From: Pseudomonadota bacterium | Lineage (GTDB): Bacteria; Pseudomonadota; Gammaproteobacteria; Burkholderiales; Methylophilaceae | Reading direction: 5' to 3' | Assembly (NCBI GenBank): GCA_020053735.1 | Contig: JAGVMP010000009.1 | Coordinates: 124,001 to 188,000 of the forward strand | DNA: 64,000 nt | In this document: in pieces, positions 45,201 to 54,937 of the stretch | Position numbering within the stretch: the first letter of the stretch is position 1 | Layout of the letters: each line of letters opens with the position of its first letter | Made by a program: the position numbers and the translations under genes | The notes under the pieces: model-generated | The model's database searches: none | What the model was told of the DNA's origin: nothing | What the model saw: the letters and a program-made list of their open reading frames with translations, nothing else

Positions 45201-45376
45201 TCTGCCGATAGGCCAGGGGATTCAGTTTGAATAATAATCTGTGTAGGTGAAAATTCAGGAAACACATCTAAATTACTGCGGGTCAGGCTATAAATGCCAT
45301 AAAACACCAGTAGACTGGCTAAGCCAATGATTACACCGTAAAAGCGGATGGAGAAACGAACGAGGGCAGACATCAT
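42245..45376 (-). CDS. RND efflux pump, heavy-metal (CzcA/CusA) family
   Basis: The 1043-residue inner-membrane transporter has the RND layout: an N-terminal span, a large periplasmic loop, spans 2-7, a second loop, and five C-terminal spans. The TM4 region reads ALGEVVDDAIIDTENIFRRL, with the Asp/Asp/Glu proton-relay pattern of metal-type RND pumps, and there is an internal duplication typical of the class. The substrate is uncertain; metal export (Cu/Ag or Co/Zn/Cd) is inferred from family. It is the last gene of a minus-strand operon after the adaptor and TolC-like genes. Confidence 0.9.
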   Translation of the reverse strand: MMSALVRFSIRFYGVIIGLASLLVFYGIYSLTRSNLDVFPEFSPTQIIIQTESPGLSAELVESLVSQPIEASIAGTVGVADMRSQSIPGLSIVTVIFNEDTDIYRNRQVVAERLSTLTNQIPQGITPNITPLTSSASTVLGFGLTSKKRSLMELRTLVDWTITPHLLSIPGVADVNVFGGEVRQFQVHVDPAKLLQYQLNINDVVLATQKATGVSGAGFIQNSNQRIIINTEGQATNTATLAKATITHKNGLSIKLGDVGKVVEGAAPSISAAAIDGETGIYLSVQGQLGANTHAVTQAIESALQELKPGLQNEQVTLHEGLFRPANFIETAIKGVRTDILIGSILVITILFLFLFNARTAFISATAIPLSLLTAIVVLSYFNIGLNIMVLGGLAIALGEVVDDAIIDTENIFRRLRENRTLASPLPIHEVVYNASMEVRSSVLYATIIVVLVFMPLLTLSGVAGKLFAPLGFAYITAILASLVIALTLTPALCYLMLGRANLDAEDPPMIKFIKVRYVKLLYTIEKQYKTIIAVSFLLIALGLGILPLFKSQFIPALHEGHFIMHMTAVPGTSEKESLRLGKQVAKVLGNIKGVKSVTQWVGRAQNGADTFGTHYSEFEIEIGTLSGQEQDRILADIREELAGEAEDQDGDGVAEIGFVGVNFAINTFLTERIEETISGYAASTVINIYGNDLDALDRDAQKIAGLVSSIKGASDVLVQSPPGTPQAVIRLRPDKLAVWGLQTTDVLDTIRAAHESLPVAQVYIGSRVVGVSVVLEEEARDDIEDIGNIPLFNSDGKILKLKDVAFITQENGRSKILHAGAKRIQTVTSNVEGRDVASFTAELKKRIKSELKLGPGNYLEFTGEAEANAKSREDLVVHSLLAGVAIFLMLYIAFGSLRNLLLTFANLPFALIGGVLAALFTGGWISLGSLVGFVTLFGITLRNSIMMVSHYQHLVNAENCVWNLETCIRGASERLPSILMTALVTALGLLPLAAGSGQPGREIEGPMATIIVGGLITSTILNLLILPTIMLHFGRFEKQEAI

Positions 45377-45464
45377 ACTTTAATTCTTAATCCTAAATTT
45401 AGCACCGACGTCACATCGCTTGACGATCTGAGTCTGCACTAAAATTTCGATTAAATTATTCAAT

Positions 45465-46544
45465 TTAATCTTCATTCTCGTTTTTGATAAGATATTTAAA
45501 CTCTTCCGAAAGCAACAGTTGTGCGCCACTCACCACAACTTCGCTATTTTCTGCAAGGCCTTGGTTAAACCAGCCTTCATCCACTTCGGTATCGGTGCTG
45601 ATGGGTTTGCGGATAAATTGAACATGGTCTTTATCTTGCCCAGTTTTAAAGTAGGCCCATGCTTTGCCGGCATACCACACTACGGCGTTACTGGGGATGA
45701 CCACGCCGCTTGCGGCATTGCCGGCTGCAGATGCTTTGACTACGTTCACGCGCATGCCTGTGCGCAATAAGTCACCAGGCGCACTATAGTAAAAGGTTTT
45801 GCCAAAGCCGCTAATATCACTTTGGGTGGCGGGTGATATATATACGGCTTGAATAGGTTGCATTGATGCATTCAGGGGCGTCACATCGACGCTGCTACTT
45901 TGTTTAGGCGTGCCCGAACTGAGTGGCAAACTAATTTGAATTAGTACATTTTTTCTAGTTAGCAAATGCGCTAAATGTGGCGGCAAGTTATCGGCAAACG
46001 CTAAGTTTGCCAGTGATACACCCCATAGTAATTTAGTGTTGGTTTGTAAATTATTAAGCTGTAATTCGTTAGCACTAACTCTCGCTTTATCTGCTTGCAC
46101 ATTGGCTAGAGCAGCTTGCAAAGCTTGGTCTGACACATTTTTGTCATCGTCGTTAAGCGTCTTTAAGCGTTGATATTGTAGTAGATTGTTTGTACTGGCC
46201 GACTTTGCAATGGCGATTTCTGACTTCAGGCTCAAATAGCGCGATTTTGCTTCGATTAAACTATCAATAGCTATCACGTTACCAAAACTTTTAATCTCCC
46301 CTTGAAAATTTGCGCCATTGACTTTAACGGTCTGTATGCCACTGTTTTTCTGAGTTGCAGGCGTTAGGCTGACAATATTAATCCCTTCGTTGGTGCTTAC
46401 GCGGTTTAAGCTTTCAATTTCTTCTTCTTGTTCGTTTTGGTAGGCCTCGTATTCATCTTTGCCATAAAACACCAGCACCCAAAATAGGGTGACAATGAGT
46501 ACGGCTTGTAAGGCAATAACTAGTGTAGTTTTTCTATTCATCAT
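45465..46544 (-). CDS. RND efflux periplasmic adaptor subunit
   Basis: The 359-residue protein has one N-terminal hydrophobic anchor (about residues 7-27) and then a membrane-fusion-protein layout. This comprises a helical hairpin region rich in Ala/Gln/Leu (LKSEIAIAKSASTNNLLQYQRLKTL ...), a beta-barrel segment and a C-terminal VVVSGAQLLLSEEF. It would bridge the RND pump and the outer-membrane channel. No His-rich or Met-rich metal site is obvious. It lies 6 nt after the TolC-like gene and 88 nt before the pump gene. Confidence 0.85.
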   Translation of the reverse strand: MMNRKTTLVIALQAVLIVTLFWVLVFYGKDEYEAYQNEQEEEIESLNRVSTNEGINIVSLTPATQKNSGIQTVKVNGANFQGEIKSFGNVIAIDSLIEAKSRYLSLKSEIAIAKSASTNNLLQYQRLKTLNDDDKNVSDQALQAALANVQADKARVSANELQLNNLQTNTKLLWGVSLANLAFADNLPPHLAHLLTRKNVLIQISLPLSSGTPKQSSSVDVTPLNASMQPIQAVYISPATQSDISGFGKTFYYSAPGDLLRTGMRVNVVKASAAGNAASGVVIPSNAVVWYAGKAWAYFKTGQDKDHVQFIRKPISTDTEVDEGWFNQGLAENSEVVVSGAQLLLSEEFKYLIKNENED

Positions 46545-46550
46545 TTGACT

Positions 46551-48020
46551 CTACTTAATCCAAGACAAAATATTGTCGAAAGGCGGCTGCTTTTCAGTGA
46601 GCGGTATTTGTAATATATCTTCTATCTCATTGGCAGCTTTTAACACTTCAAATTGGGTTGTAAGCACTTTCGTGTCAACCAGTTGAGCCTGCAGTGTCGC
46701 TTGCGATAGTTCCAGCTTATCTAACGCGCCTGCGGCAAACTGTTTATTTAACTTTTGCAAATAGTTTTGCTGTGCGGTTTGTTGTAACTTAGCGTTGATA
46801 AGATTTTGTTGTGCTGCTGTTAAGCGAGCATGCGCTTGGTTTAAGTTGCTAATCACACTCGCTTGTAAAGCCTCAAATTCCGCGCCTTCAATCTCGCGCA
46901 GTTGTGTTGCTTCGGCAATTAGGGTTTGGTTTTTATTCAGCAAATTAAGCAAGCTGGCAAACCCCAGTGACCAAATTTTATCGCCAAACTCAAAAATAAA
47001 GCCTGGTGTAATGGTAATGTCGGGCGTTTGTTTGGCAACCTCTAACTTGATTTTGGCTTCAGCTGCAGCATATCTTTCTAACCCACGGCGAATGTCTAAG
47101 CGGTTTAGCAAGGCTTTTTCTTGTAAATTTTTTAGAGTATCAGGTGTGAATGTTTGCGCATGTTCGGTTGGCATGGCGTCAATTTCTAATGGGTTATATG
47201 TAAGTGGTTTAATTTTAAGCTGATCAAATTTTTCCAGTGTCAGCCCAGCATCGGCAGCTAGATTGATCCGAATTTCTTGGCTGGCCGCTTGCTCTGCACT
47301 CAAAGCATCTTTTTTTGCCTGTAACAAAAGTTTGCTGGAAAGCACATCTGTATTCGATAACATGCCAACGGCCACCCGCTTTTCTAGCATGTTGATGATA
47401 TCAGTTTGCTTGCTTATTTCTTGTTGTAGTAGGGTTTGACGCGCGATGTTTTCATGGTAACGCAACAAGTCTTTGGCAATTTGGCTACGCAATTGCCATG
47501 CGGTGTCCGCTACGTCAATGCGCGCCATCTCTTGTAAGTGCTGGGCCTCCTCAACTCTTATCTCTCGTTTGCCCGCCGTTTCAATCGGGATTTTTACATT
47601 CAAACCATACGCCCAAGGTCGAATATCTTCGTTGGCTTGGTCGCTAAGTGCAATACTGCCGCTAAGCGTTGGGTTCTGTTTTAGTTTGGCTGTATCTAGC
47701 TGTGCGTTGGCAAGCGCTAATTGCGCTTTTGATACATCTAGCTTAGTGTGATGATACAGTGCACTTAAAGTCAATTCATGCAAGCCCCAGCTGGTGAATG
47801 GCAGTTCGCTTTCTTTATACCCTTGCTTGATTAAATAAACCTTAAAATCAGCACTCAGCGGGTCTTTAGCAAAAATTTTCGCGGTAGTTTGTTGCTGGTC
47901 AATTGGTTTTGCTTGATATTTTTCTTTCGCACAGGCTGTAAATAATGCGGGCACAATGAAGCAAATAGCGATAATTTTCGTTAATTTAGCTTGGCTTTGA
48001 TGTGCGTGTGGTTTAGACAT
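46551..48020 (-). CDS. TolC-family outer membrane efflux lipoprotein
   Basis: From ATG 48020 the product is ~489 residues. A signal peptide ends in the lipobox-like LFTAC, followed by two long alpha-helical, Leu/Ala/Gln-rich halves typical of outer membrane factors (for example DRILQA-like periodicity around LLQQEISKQTDIINMLEKRV). The ORF track begins 14 codons earlier, but that stretch (SVARMDTSYRA) is encoded by a module B repeat on the opposite strand and precedes a natural signal-peptide start. It heads the tolC-adaptor-RND operon. Confidence 0.87.
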   Translation of the reverse strand: MSKPHAHQSQAKLTKIIAICFIVPALFTACAKEKYQAKPIDQQQTTAKIFAKDPLSADFKVYLIKQGYKESELPFTSWGLHELTLSALYHHTKLDVSKAQLALANAQLDTAKLKQNPTLSGSIALSDQANEDIRPWAYGLNVKIPIETAGKREIRVEEAQHLQEMARIDVADTAWQLRSQIAKDLLRYHENIARQTLLQQEISKQTDIINMLEKRVAVGMLSNTDVLSSKLLLQAKKDALSAEQAASQEIRINLAADAGLTLEKFDQLKIKPLTYNPLEIDAMPTEHAQTFTPDTLKNLQEKALLNRLDIRRGLERYAAAEAKIKLEVAKQTPDITITPGFIFEFGDKIWSLGFASLLNLLNKNQTLIAEATQLREIEGAEFEALQASVISNLNQAHARLTAAQQNLINAKLQQTAQQNYLQKLNKQFAAGALDKLELSQATLQAQLVDTKVLTTQFEVLKAANEIEDILQIPLTEKQPPFDNILSWIK

Positions 48021-48025
48021 GGCTC

Positions 48026-48054
48026 GATAGCTAGTATCCATGCGGGCTACAGAC
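48026..48054 (+). repeat. Repeat copy (module B) at the 5' end of the TolC-like gene
   Basis: GATAGCTAGTATCCATGCGG followed by GCTACAGAC. It keeps the TATCCATGCGG core. It lies immediately upstream of the preferred start of the minus-strand gene, and could add 14 codons if the upstream ATG were used. Confidence 0.6.
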
Positions 48055-48098
48055 TTGCTCAAATGAAGACATGCTTAGATAATGCTGATGTTTAACGC

Positions 48099-48347
48099 TT
48101 AGCGTTCGATGCTGGCATGCACTGAATTAAGCGCATCTTGCAGCGTTTCTTCAGAAAGCTTATTAATAGTGGTAGCCAGTAAATCAGCAGCTTCCACAGT
48201 GCGAATTGGCAAATCGTGCGTATTTAGCTCGGCAATCAAGCCTGCTGAGGCGCCTGCAATAATCAGTAAATTTTCACGCTCTTTCATTAAAAGCTCTAGC
48301 TCGGCGCGCAGCATGCTGGTTTCGTTGGTGTTAGTGGTATTTTGCAT
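48099..48347 (-). CDS. Hypothetical 82-residue protein
   Basis: The ORF encodes a small, largely alpha-helical protein (LRAELELLMKERENLLIIAGASAGLIAEL, then LPIRTVEAADLLATTINKLSEETLQDAL). I do not recognise a family. The start MQNTTNTNETSM has GAAACA upstream and no strong ribosome binding site. It lies alone between the efflux operon and tRNA-Leu. The N-terminal amphipathic helix suggests a coiled coil or small regulatory protein; nothing more can be said. Confidence 0.6.
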   Translation of the reverse strand: MQNTTNTNETSMLRAELELLMKERENLLIIAGASAGLIAELNTHDLPIRTVEAADLLATTINKLSEETLQDALNSVHASIER

Positions 48348-48557
48348 AATGTTTCTTACAATTATTCTTAAATGGTTAATGTTAGCCTGTATCTTGCTAT
48401 CGGCAAGGCTTGCTTGTCAATCAATAAGTATTGGGATAACTATTGGCACTGCTAATTTCGCTTATCAAATGTGGCAAACTTGAGATACAATATGCGACTT
48501 ATCGATTTTGGCATAATAGCCTAAGTCAAATGCGCATGAAAATGCGCCGAATCAAAT

Positions 48558-48642
48558 GCGAGAGTGGCGGAATTGGTAGACGCACTGGATTTAGGTTCCA
48601 GCGCTGTAAGGCGTGAGAGTTCGAGTCTCTCCTTTCGCACCA
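48558..48642 (+). tRNA. tRNA-Leu (TAG)
   Basis: The 85-nt sequence starts GCGAGAGTGGCGGAATTGGT and has anticodon TAG in the loop TTTAGGT. It has a class II variable arm, GTTCGAGTCTC in the T arm and encoded CCA. The acceptor GCGAGAG pairs imperfectly with CTTTCGC. It reads CUA. The tig ORF-track start (48613) falls inside this tRNA and is therefore wrong. Confidence 0.95.
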
Positions 48643-48693
48643 ATAATTAACGGTTTTCTCATTAGAGAATACAATTTTTACAGGAAACGCAGC

Positions 48694-49995
48694 ATGGCAG
48701 CATCTGTTGAAACAATCAGTAATTTAGAGCGTCGCATGACCGTGAAGGTGCCTTTGGCGCCATTAGAAGGTCAAATTAAACAACGCCTCAGCCAAATTTC
48801 ACGCACGGCTAAATTTTCAGGCTTTCGGCCTGGCAAAGCCCCAATTGGTTTGGTCAATCAGCATTATGGCGACCAAGTGCGCGATGAAGTATATTCAAAA
48901 GCGGTTGAGACTAGCTTTGGTGATGCAGTTGAAGAAAATAAATTGCGTGTCGCAGGGTTTCCTAATATTGAACATAAGCCATTTGCCGATGCGGCAACTG
49001 AGTTAGAGTATGTTGCGACGTTTGAAGTGTTTCCAGAAGTAAAATTGGGCGATTTAAGCAAGCTCAAACTGGAAAAACCAACACTGGAAGTAGTTGATGC
49101 AGATGTTGAAAAAACGATTGAAGTGTTAGTGAAACAAAGAACCAGTTATGAGCCAGTAAAGCGCGCCACCAAAAAGGATGACCGCGTCAATATCAGCTTG
49201 AAAGCGAGCATTGACGGACAGCAAGTAGAAGATACTGCAGGTCAAGGCATGGATTTAGTGCTGGGTGAGCCTGGGCGTATTCCTGTGTTTGATGAAGCGT
49301 TAATCGGCGCCAAAACAGGTGAGGTGAAGCAATTTGATATAACTTACCCAAAAGATTACAACCAAGCACAACTGGCTGGTAAAAAAGTCAGCTATGAAGT
49401 TACGTTTAACAGCGTATCGCAACCTGTATTACCCAAAGTAGATGCGGAATTTGCTAAAAGCTTAGGCGTGGCGGATGGTGATGTAAAAACCATGCGTGCA
49501 GAAATTAAGTTAAGTTTAGAGCAAGAAGTAGAAAAGCGCGTTAAAGCACGTGTTAAAGAAGCTGTGTTCCAAGCCTTGATCGCAGAATCAAAATTAGAAG
49601 TGCCAAAAACACTGATTGGCGTAGAGGTTAATCGCATGATGCAGATGACTGCGCAAAACCTGCAACAACGCGGCATGCCTGCTAAAGATATTCAGCTAGA
49701 GCCTGCCATGTTTGATGAGCAAGCCAAACGTAGCACAACTTTGCGCCTCATTTTAAGTGAAATTGTGAATAGCAATAACTTGCAAGCCAATGCTGATCAA
49801 GTACGTGCCGTAGTAGATGCTTTTGCAAATAGCTACGAGAAGCCAGAAGAATTAGTGCAATGGTATTACGCCGATGTAAAACGCTTGGATGAGCCAGCGG
49901 CGCTGGCTACTGAAGAAAATGTAGTGAACTGGGTGCTAGAAAAAGCCAAAGTGACTGCAAAAAAAATCAAATTCGATGAATTAATGGCTAGTTAA
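48694..49995 (+). CDS. tig: Trigger factor
   Basis: Trigger factor is the ribosome-bound chaperone and prolyl isomerase that meets nascent chains. From ATG 48694, preceded by ACAGGAAACG, it is 433 residues. It has an N-terminal ribosome-binding domain containing SGFRPGKAPIGLVNQHYG, an FKBP-type domain around residues 160-245 (KKDDRVNISLKASIDG, LVLGEPGRIPVFDEALIG) and a helical C-terminal domain. The track version adds 27 codons reaching into tRNA-Leu and is rejected. clpP follows after 56 nt. Confidence 0.96.
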   Translation: MAASVETISNLERRMTVKVPLAPLEGQIKQRLSQISRTAKFSGFRPGKAPIGLVNQHYGDQVRDEVYSKAVETSFGDAVEENKLRVAGFPNIEHKPFADAATELEYVATFEVFPEVKLGDLSKLKLEKPTLEVVDADVEKTIEVLVKQRTSYEPVKRATKKDDRVNISLKASIDGQQVEDTAGQGMDLVLGEPGRIPVFDEALIGAKTGEVKQFDITYPKDYNQAQLAGKKVSYEVTFNSVSQPVLPKVDAEFAKSLGVADGDVKTMRAEIKLSLEQEVEKRVKARVKEAVFQALIAESKLEVPKTLIGVEVNRMMQMTAQNLQQRGMPAKDIQLEPAMFDEQAKRSTTLRLILSEIVNSNNLQANADQVRAVVDAFANSYEKPEELVQWYYADVKRLDEPAALATEENVVNWVLEKAKVTAKKIKFDELMAS

Positions 49996-50051
49996 ACTTA
50001 CTAATGAGTTAAGCCTACTAATGGTAAATGCATCCTAAATTTCACTAGGCA

Positions 50052-50705
50052 ATGATAATGAACGTAAATAATATGAATGACCAGCAAGCTTATAACATGA
50101 CCGAGCCGCAAGGTTTGGGCCTTATCCCGATGGTCATCGAACAGAGTGGTCGCGGTGAACGCTCTTATGACATTTATTCGCGTTTACTAAAAGAACGTGT
50201 GATTTTTTTAATTGGTCCAGTCAATGACATGACAGCTAATTTAGTCGTCGCGCAGTTATTGTTTTTAGAAGCTGAAAACCCAGACAAAGACATTTCGCTT
50301 TACATTAACTCACCAGGTGGCTCAGTAACTGCAGGTATGTCGATTTATGACACGATGCAATTTGTTAAGCCAGACGTAAGCACCTTGTGTATTGGCCAAG
50401 CGGCAAGTATGGGCGCGTTTTTATTAGCTGCAGGCGCTAAAGATAAACGTTTTAGTTTGCCTAACTCGCGCGTGATGATCCACCAGCCATCGGGCGGTTT
50501 TTCTGGTCAATCGACCGATATCCAAATTCACGCCAAAGAAATTATGTATTTACGTGGTAAGTTGAATGCTATTTTGGCGCACCACACAGGTAAAAGCGTT
50601 GAAGAGATTGATCGTGATACTGAGCGTGATAATTTTATGAGTGCAGAAGACTCAGTGAAATACGGCATGATCGACAAGGTAATTGCTAATCGCGTCCAAC
50701 CGTAA
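50052..50705 (+). CDS. clpP: ATP-dependent Clp protease proteolytic subunit
   Basis: ClpP is the barrel-shaped serine protease partner of ClpX and ClpA. The 217-residue protein shows [25 protein letters not shown], the nucleophile Ser in [15 protein letters not shown] (about residue 118), the His in [10 protein letters not shown] (about 143) and the Asp in TERDNFMS. Several Met codons near the start allow a shorter N-terminus. tig-clpP-clpX-lon is the standard order. Confidence 0.97.
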   Translation: MIMNVNNMNDQQAYNMTEPQGLGLIPMVIEQSGRGERSYDIYSRLLKERVIFLIGPVNDMTANLVVAQLLFLEAENPDKDISLYINSPGGSVTAGMSIYDTMQFVKPDVSTLCIGQAASMGAFLLAAGAKDKRFSLPNSRVMIHQPSGGFSGQSTDIQIHAKEIMYLRGKLNAILAHHTGKSVEEIDRDTERDNFMSAEDSVKYGMIDKVIANRVQP

Positions 50706-50756
50706 TAAGATGTGTTGCGTAGTTTTTTAGATGTTTAGTAAGAATTAGGGATTTGC

Positions 50757-52070
50757 ATGGCCACAAAAGCCGAAGGTGAAAAATTACTTTATTGCTCTTT
50801 TTGCGGCAAAAGCCAGCACGAAGTCAAAAAACTCATTGCAGGTCCTTCTGTATTTATCTGCGATGAATGCGTTGATTTATGCAACGACATCATCAAAGAA
50901 GAGGTACAAAGCCTAAGTGATATCAAACCAACCGATAAGTCTTTACCTACGCCGCAAGAAATTTGCGCTATTTTAGATCAATATGTGATTGGTCAAACTC
51001 AAGCTAAAAAGAATTTATCTGTTGCAGTGTATAACCACTACAAACGCCTTGGTCACAATCATATTTCCCAAAACACCAGCACCCAAAATGTAAGCAAAGA
51101 CGACGTTGAAATTCAAAAAAGCAATATTTTGCTGATTGGACCAACTGGCTCAGGTAAGACCTTATTGGCACAAACGTTGGCGCGCATGCTAGATGTGCCA
51201 TTTGTGATGGCCGACGCGACTACACTCACCGAAGCGGGTTATGTGGGTGAAGACGTTGAAAACATTATGCAAAAATTGCTGCAAAAATGTGACTATGACA
51301 TCGAAAAAGCGCAACGCGGTATTGTATATATTGATGAAGTTGACAAAATTTCACGCAAATCTGAAAACGCTTCAATTACGCGTGATGTCTCTGGCGAAGG
51401 CGTGCAGCAAGCGCTGTTAAAGCTCATCGAAGGCACTGTGGCTTCTGTGCCGCCACAAGGCGGCCGTAAACATCCTAATCAAGAATTTGTGCAGTTAGAT
51501 ACTACTAACATCCTGTTTATTTGTGGTGGCGCGTTTGATGGCCTAGATAAAGTGATTCGCAGACGCTCAGAAAAGGGCGGCATTGGTTTTGGCGCAGAAG
51601 TAAAGAGTAAAGATGACTCGCAAAACATTGGTAAAATATTGCAAGAAGTAGAGCCGGAGGATTTGATTAAATTTGGACTTATTCCAGAGTTTATTGGCCG
51701 TTTACCTGTGGTTGCAACATTGGAAACACTCGATGAGGCAGCGTTAATGACGATATTAACTGAACCAAAAAATGCGCTTACTAAACAATATATTAAGTTG
51801 TTTAAAATGGAAGGTGTAGATCTGGAGTTTAGAGAATCTGCCTTGCATGTCATCGCGCAAAAAGCACTTGAGCGTAAAACTGGCGCGCGTGGCTTGCGCT
51901 CAATTATGGAGCACGCCTTGCTTGAAGTGATGTATGATTTACCATCGATTGAAAATTTGAGCAAAGTTGTGATTGATGAAGGCACGATATTAGGTGTATC
52001 GCAGCCGTTGATGATTTATCAAGATAACCCTAAAAATGACACCGTAAAAGTGGCCGAAAACGCTAATTAA
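50757..52070 (+). CDS. clpX: ATP-dependent Clp protease ATP-binding subunit ClpX
   Basis: ClpX is the AAA+ unfoldase that feeds substrates to ClpP. The 437-residue protein has an N-terminal C4 zinc finger ([13 protein letters not shown] ... CDECVDLC), Walker [16 protein letters not shown] near residues 123-137, the pore loop GYVGEDVE, Walker [11 protein letters not shown] and a [13 protein letters not shown] segment (RKH-like loop region). The C-terminus ends normally after [22 protein letters not shown]. The start ATG is 51 nt after clpP. Confidence 0.97.
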   Translation: MATKAEGEKLLYCSFCGKSQHEVKKLIAGPSVFICDECVDLCNDIIKEEVQSLSDIKPTDKSLPTPQEICAILDQYVIGQTQAKKNLSVAVYNHYKRLGHNHISQNTSTQNVSKDDVEIQKSNILLIGPTGSGKTLLAQTLARMLDVPFVMADATTLTEAGYVGEDVENIMQKLLQKCDYDIEKAQRGIVYIDEVDKISRKSENASITRDVSGEGVQQALLKLIEGTVASVPPQGGRKHPNQEFVQLDTTNILFICGGAFDGLDKVIRRRSEKGGIGFGAEVKSKDDSQNIGKILQEVEPEDLIKFGLIPEFIGRLPVVATLETLDEAALMTILTEPKNALTKQYIKLFKMEGVDLEFRESALHVIAQKALERKTGARGLRSIMEHALLEVMYDLPSIENLSKVVIDEGTILGVSQPLMIYQDNPKNDTVKVAENAN

Positions 52071-52230
52071 GTCAGCAAACCAAGTCATTTGTTTTAGATT
52101 TACCAACTAAACAACACTGTCTGCCTGCATTACTCCATTCAAGCATTTTGCCACCTTAGGCTATTGCAAATAAAACTAGGTGGTTTATAGTGTTTATAAG
52201 CTTTGGCGCATAATTTAGTCGCTTTTAGCC

Positions 52231-52259
52231 CTTGAACTATCAAAGAATGTTCCCAACTT
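52231..52259 (+). promoter_or_regulatory. Possible heat-shock (sigma-32) promoter of lon
   Basis: CTTGAAC (52231-52237) and CCCAACTT (52252-52259) are separated by 14 bp, close to the sigma-32 pattern CTTGAA-N13/14-CCCCATNT. It lies 42 nt before the lon start in the 230-bp clpX-lon gap. The -10 half is only a partial match. Confidence 0.45.
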
Positions 52260-52300
52260 AAAAGCACAGGCGCTTACCTGTGTGAATTTGAAAGTATTTT

Positions 52301-54784
52301 ATGATTGAACAGTCTTTGTCTGAAAACGAATCTCAAACCAGCCATCCCACCCAACATGGCTTGATGCCGTTGCTGCCGCTTCGTGACGTGGTGGTGTATC
52401 CACATCTTGTGATTCCGCTATTTGTAGGCCGCACCAAATCGGTAAAGGCGTTAGAAATTGCCTCTGAGGGCAATAAACAAATTTTGCTGGTTGCGCAAAA
52501 ATCTGCCAATAAAGATGAGCCTGACGCAGATGATTTATACGAAATTGGTACATTAGCCACTGTTTTGCAAATGCTGAAGCTACCTGATGGCACGGTGAAA
52601 GTGCTGGTAGAAGGCTTACATCGTGTGCGTGTTTCTGAATTTGTAGAAACCGAGGAATGCTTTTTAGCCAAAGCAGAAAAAATTAACGACCCAATTGAAG
52701 ATGAAAGTGAAACCGAAGCGTTGATGCGCACGGTGTTCACCCAGTTTGATCAATACGTTAAGCTCAACAAAAAAATCCCCCCGGAAATTCTGGCATCACT
52801 CGCCACCATTAATGATGCAGGTCGTTTGGCCGATACTATCTCTGCGCATTTAACCCTAAAACTCGACGAGAAACAAAAAATTCTTGAAATGCTCAGCGTG
52901 ACTGAACGCTTAGAGCATTTGCTGCACTTGATGGAATCCGAAATTGATATTCTGCAAGTAGAGAAGCGTATTCGTGGGCGCGTCAAGCGCCAGATGGAGA
53001 AAAGTCAGCGCGAATATTATTTGAATGAGCAAGTAAAAGCTATTCAAAAAGAGCTGGGCGAACAAGATGAAAACGCCGAGATGGACGAGCTAGAAGCGCG
53101 CATTAAAAACTCTGGCATGAGCAAAGAAGCGCATGCCAAAGTAAATGCCGAGTTGAAAAAACTTAAAATGATGTCACCAATGTCGGCCGAAGCTTCTGTG
53201 GTGCGCAATTATATTGACACTTTGGTTGGTTTGCCTTGGAAGAAAAAAACCAAAATTAGCAAAGATTTAAACGCAGCTGAAGCAATTCTGGATGCAGATC
53301 ATTATGGCCTTGAAAAAGTTAAAGAACGGATTGTAGAGTACTTGGCGGTGCAACAACGTGTTGGCAAGCTTAAAGCACCTATTCTGTGCTTGGTAGGTCC
53401 GCCCGGGGTAGGTAAAACTTCACTCGGACAAAGTATTGCCAAGGCAGTCAATCGCAAATTCGTGCGCATGGCCTTGGGCGGTGTGCGTGACGAGGCAGAG
53501 ATTCGTGGCCATCGCCGCACTTATATTGGCTCTATGCCGGGTAAAGTCATGCAAAGCATGACCAAGGTCGCGGTAAAAAATCCTTTATTTCTGCTGGATG
53601 AAGTGGATAAAATGGGTCAAGACATGCGCGGCGATCCCTCATCTGCTTTATTGGAAGTGCTTGATCCTGAGCAGAATCATACGTTTGCAGATCATTATGT
53701 TGAAGTTGAATACGACTTGTCTGACGTGATGTTTGTGGCTACCGCCAATAGTATGAACATTCCTGCGCCTTTGTTAGATAGGATGGAAATTATTCGGCTG
53801 GCAGGTTATACCGAAGACGAAAAAATTAATATCGCCATGAAATATTTGCTGCCAAAACAGCTTAAAACACATGGTTTAAGAGCGACAGAAATTGCTTTGC
53901 CAGAAACAGTAATACGCGACATGGAGCGCTACTACACGCGCGAGGCAGGCGTGCGGCGTTTAGAGCAAGAAATTGCTAAAGTATGCCGCAAAGTGGTGAA
54001 AGAGCTGTTGTTGGATAAAACTAGCATTAAAAAAGCTAAAACTGCTACTGAAGATGCCAGCAAAACTGTCAAAAAGATCAGTGTCACGCCTAAAAACCTA
54101 GATAAATATTTGGGTGTATACCGCTATGACTACGGTATTGCTGCTAAAGAAAACCAAGTAGGGCAGGTTACTGGCCTAGCCTGGACTTCTGTGGGTGGCG
54201 AATTACTGACAATAGAAGCGGTGATGCTGGCAGGTAAAGGCAAAACCATTACTACTGGTAAGCTAGGCGATGTGATGCAAGAATCGGTCCAGGCAGCCAT
54301 GAGTGTGGTGCGTAGCCGTGCCAAGCGTCTAGGCATCGCGGAAGACTTTTATGAAAAAAAAGACATCCACATCCACTTGCCAGAGGGCGCCACACCTAAA
54401 GATGGCCCCAGTGCGGGTATTGGCCTGACAACGGCGCTGGTTTCAGTCCTGACGGGCATTCCAGCGCGTGCAGACGTGGCGATGACGGGTGAAATTACGT
54501 TGCGCGGCGAAGTGTTGCCAATTGGTGGTTTAAAAGAGAAATTGCTAGCAGCACATCGTGGCGGCATTAAAACCGTGCTAATCCCTGAAGCCAACGTCAA
54601 AGATTTGGTGGATATTCCAGAAAACATTAAAAATCATCTACAAATTCACCCGGTAAAATGGATAGATCAAGTGTTGGAGTTGGCTTTGGAGAGGATGCCA
54701 CAGCCTCTGGAGGAGAAAGCGGTTGAAGTTGCTGCGGTGGTAGCTGATACCGTAGGTGACGAGAAAGTACCAGTAACACACTAA
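52301..54784 (+). CDS. lon: ATP-dependent protease Lon
   Basis: Lon degrades misfolded and regulatory proteins. The 827-residue protein has the N-terminal substrate-binding LAN domain ([23 protein letters not shown]-like, here [17 protein letters not shown]) and a coiled-coil region with [18 protein letters not shown]. Walker [15 protein letters not shown] lies near residue 366. The protease domain has [10 protein letters not shown], with catalytic Ser about 704 and Lys in [14 protein letters not shown]. It ends in a Val/Ala/Glu-rich tail. hupB follows, as in many proteobacteria. Confidence 0.97.
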   Translation: MIEQSLSENESQTSHPTQHGLMPLLPLRDVVVYPHLVIPLFVGRTKSVKALEIASEGNKQILLVAQKSANKDEPDADDLYEIGTLATVLQMLKLPDGTVKVLVEGLHRVRVSEFVETEECFLAKAEKINDPIEDESETEALMRTVFTQFDQYVKLNKKIPPEILASLATINDAGRLADTISAHLTLKLDEKQKILEMLSVTERLEHLLHLMESEIDILQVEKRIRGRVKRQMEKSQREYYLNEQVKAIQKELGEQDENAEMDELEARIKNSGMSKEAHAKVNAELKKLKMMSPMSAEASVVRNYIDTLVGLPWKKKTKISKDLNAAEAILDADHYGLEKVKERIVEYLAVQQRVGKLKAPILCLVGPPGVGKTSLGQSIAKAVNRKFVRMALGGVRDEAEIRGHRRTYIGSMPGKVMQSMTKVAVKNPLFLLDEVDKMGQDMRGDPSSALLEVLDPEQNHTFADHYVEVEYDLSDVMFVATANSMNIPAPLLDRMEIIRLAGYTEDEKINIAMKYLLPKQLKTHGLRATEIALPETVIRDMERYYTREAGVRRLEQEIAKVCRKVVKELLLDKTSIKKAKTATEDASKTVKKISVTPKNLDKYLGVYRYDYGIAAKENQVGQVTGLAWTSVGGELLTIEAVMLAGKGKTITTGKLGDVMQESVQAAMSVVRSRAKRLGIAEDFYEKKDIHIHLPEGATPKDGPSAGIGLTTALVSVLTGIPARADVAMTGEITLRGEVLPIGGLKEKLLAAHRGGIKTVLIPEANVKDLVDIPENIKNHLQIHPVKWIDQVLELALERMPQPLEEKAVEVAAVVADTVGDEKVPVTH

Positions 54785-54842
54785 TTAATTGCGTGAGATT
54801 GATATTTATTTTGAATAATTACGCAAAATAAGCTGCAAAGCC

Positions 54843-54872
54843 TTGACAGAGGCTTTTGTAGCTTGATATAAA
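54843..54872 (+). promoter_or_regulatory. Promoter of hupB
   Basis: TTGACA (54843-54848) and TATAAA (54867-54872), 18 bp apart, lie about 66 nt before the hupB start. The -35 falls in the loop of a small hairpin AAAGCC-ttgacaga-GGCTTT, which may be the weak terminator of lon. Confidence 0.6.
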
Positions 54873-54937
54873 GTCATAACAGGACATTAATAATTTTGCC
54901 CTGTTATTTCAGTGAATAACATTAGAGGGGATTACTC

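Noticed and set aside
48613-48693. Extended N-terminus of trigger factor in the ORF track.
   Set aside because: It starts inside tRNA-Leu. The ATG at 48694 has a ribosome binding site and gives the standard N-terminus.
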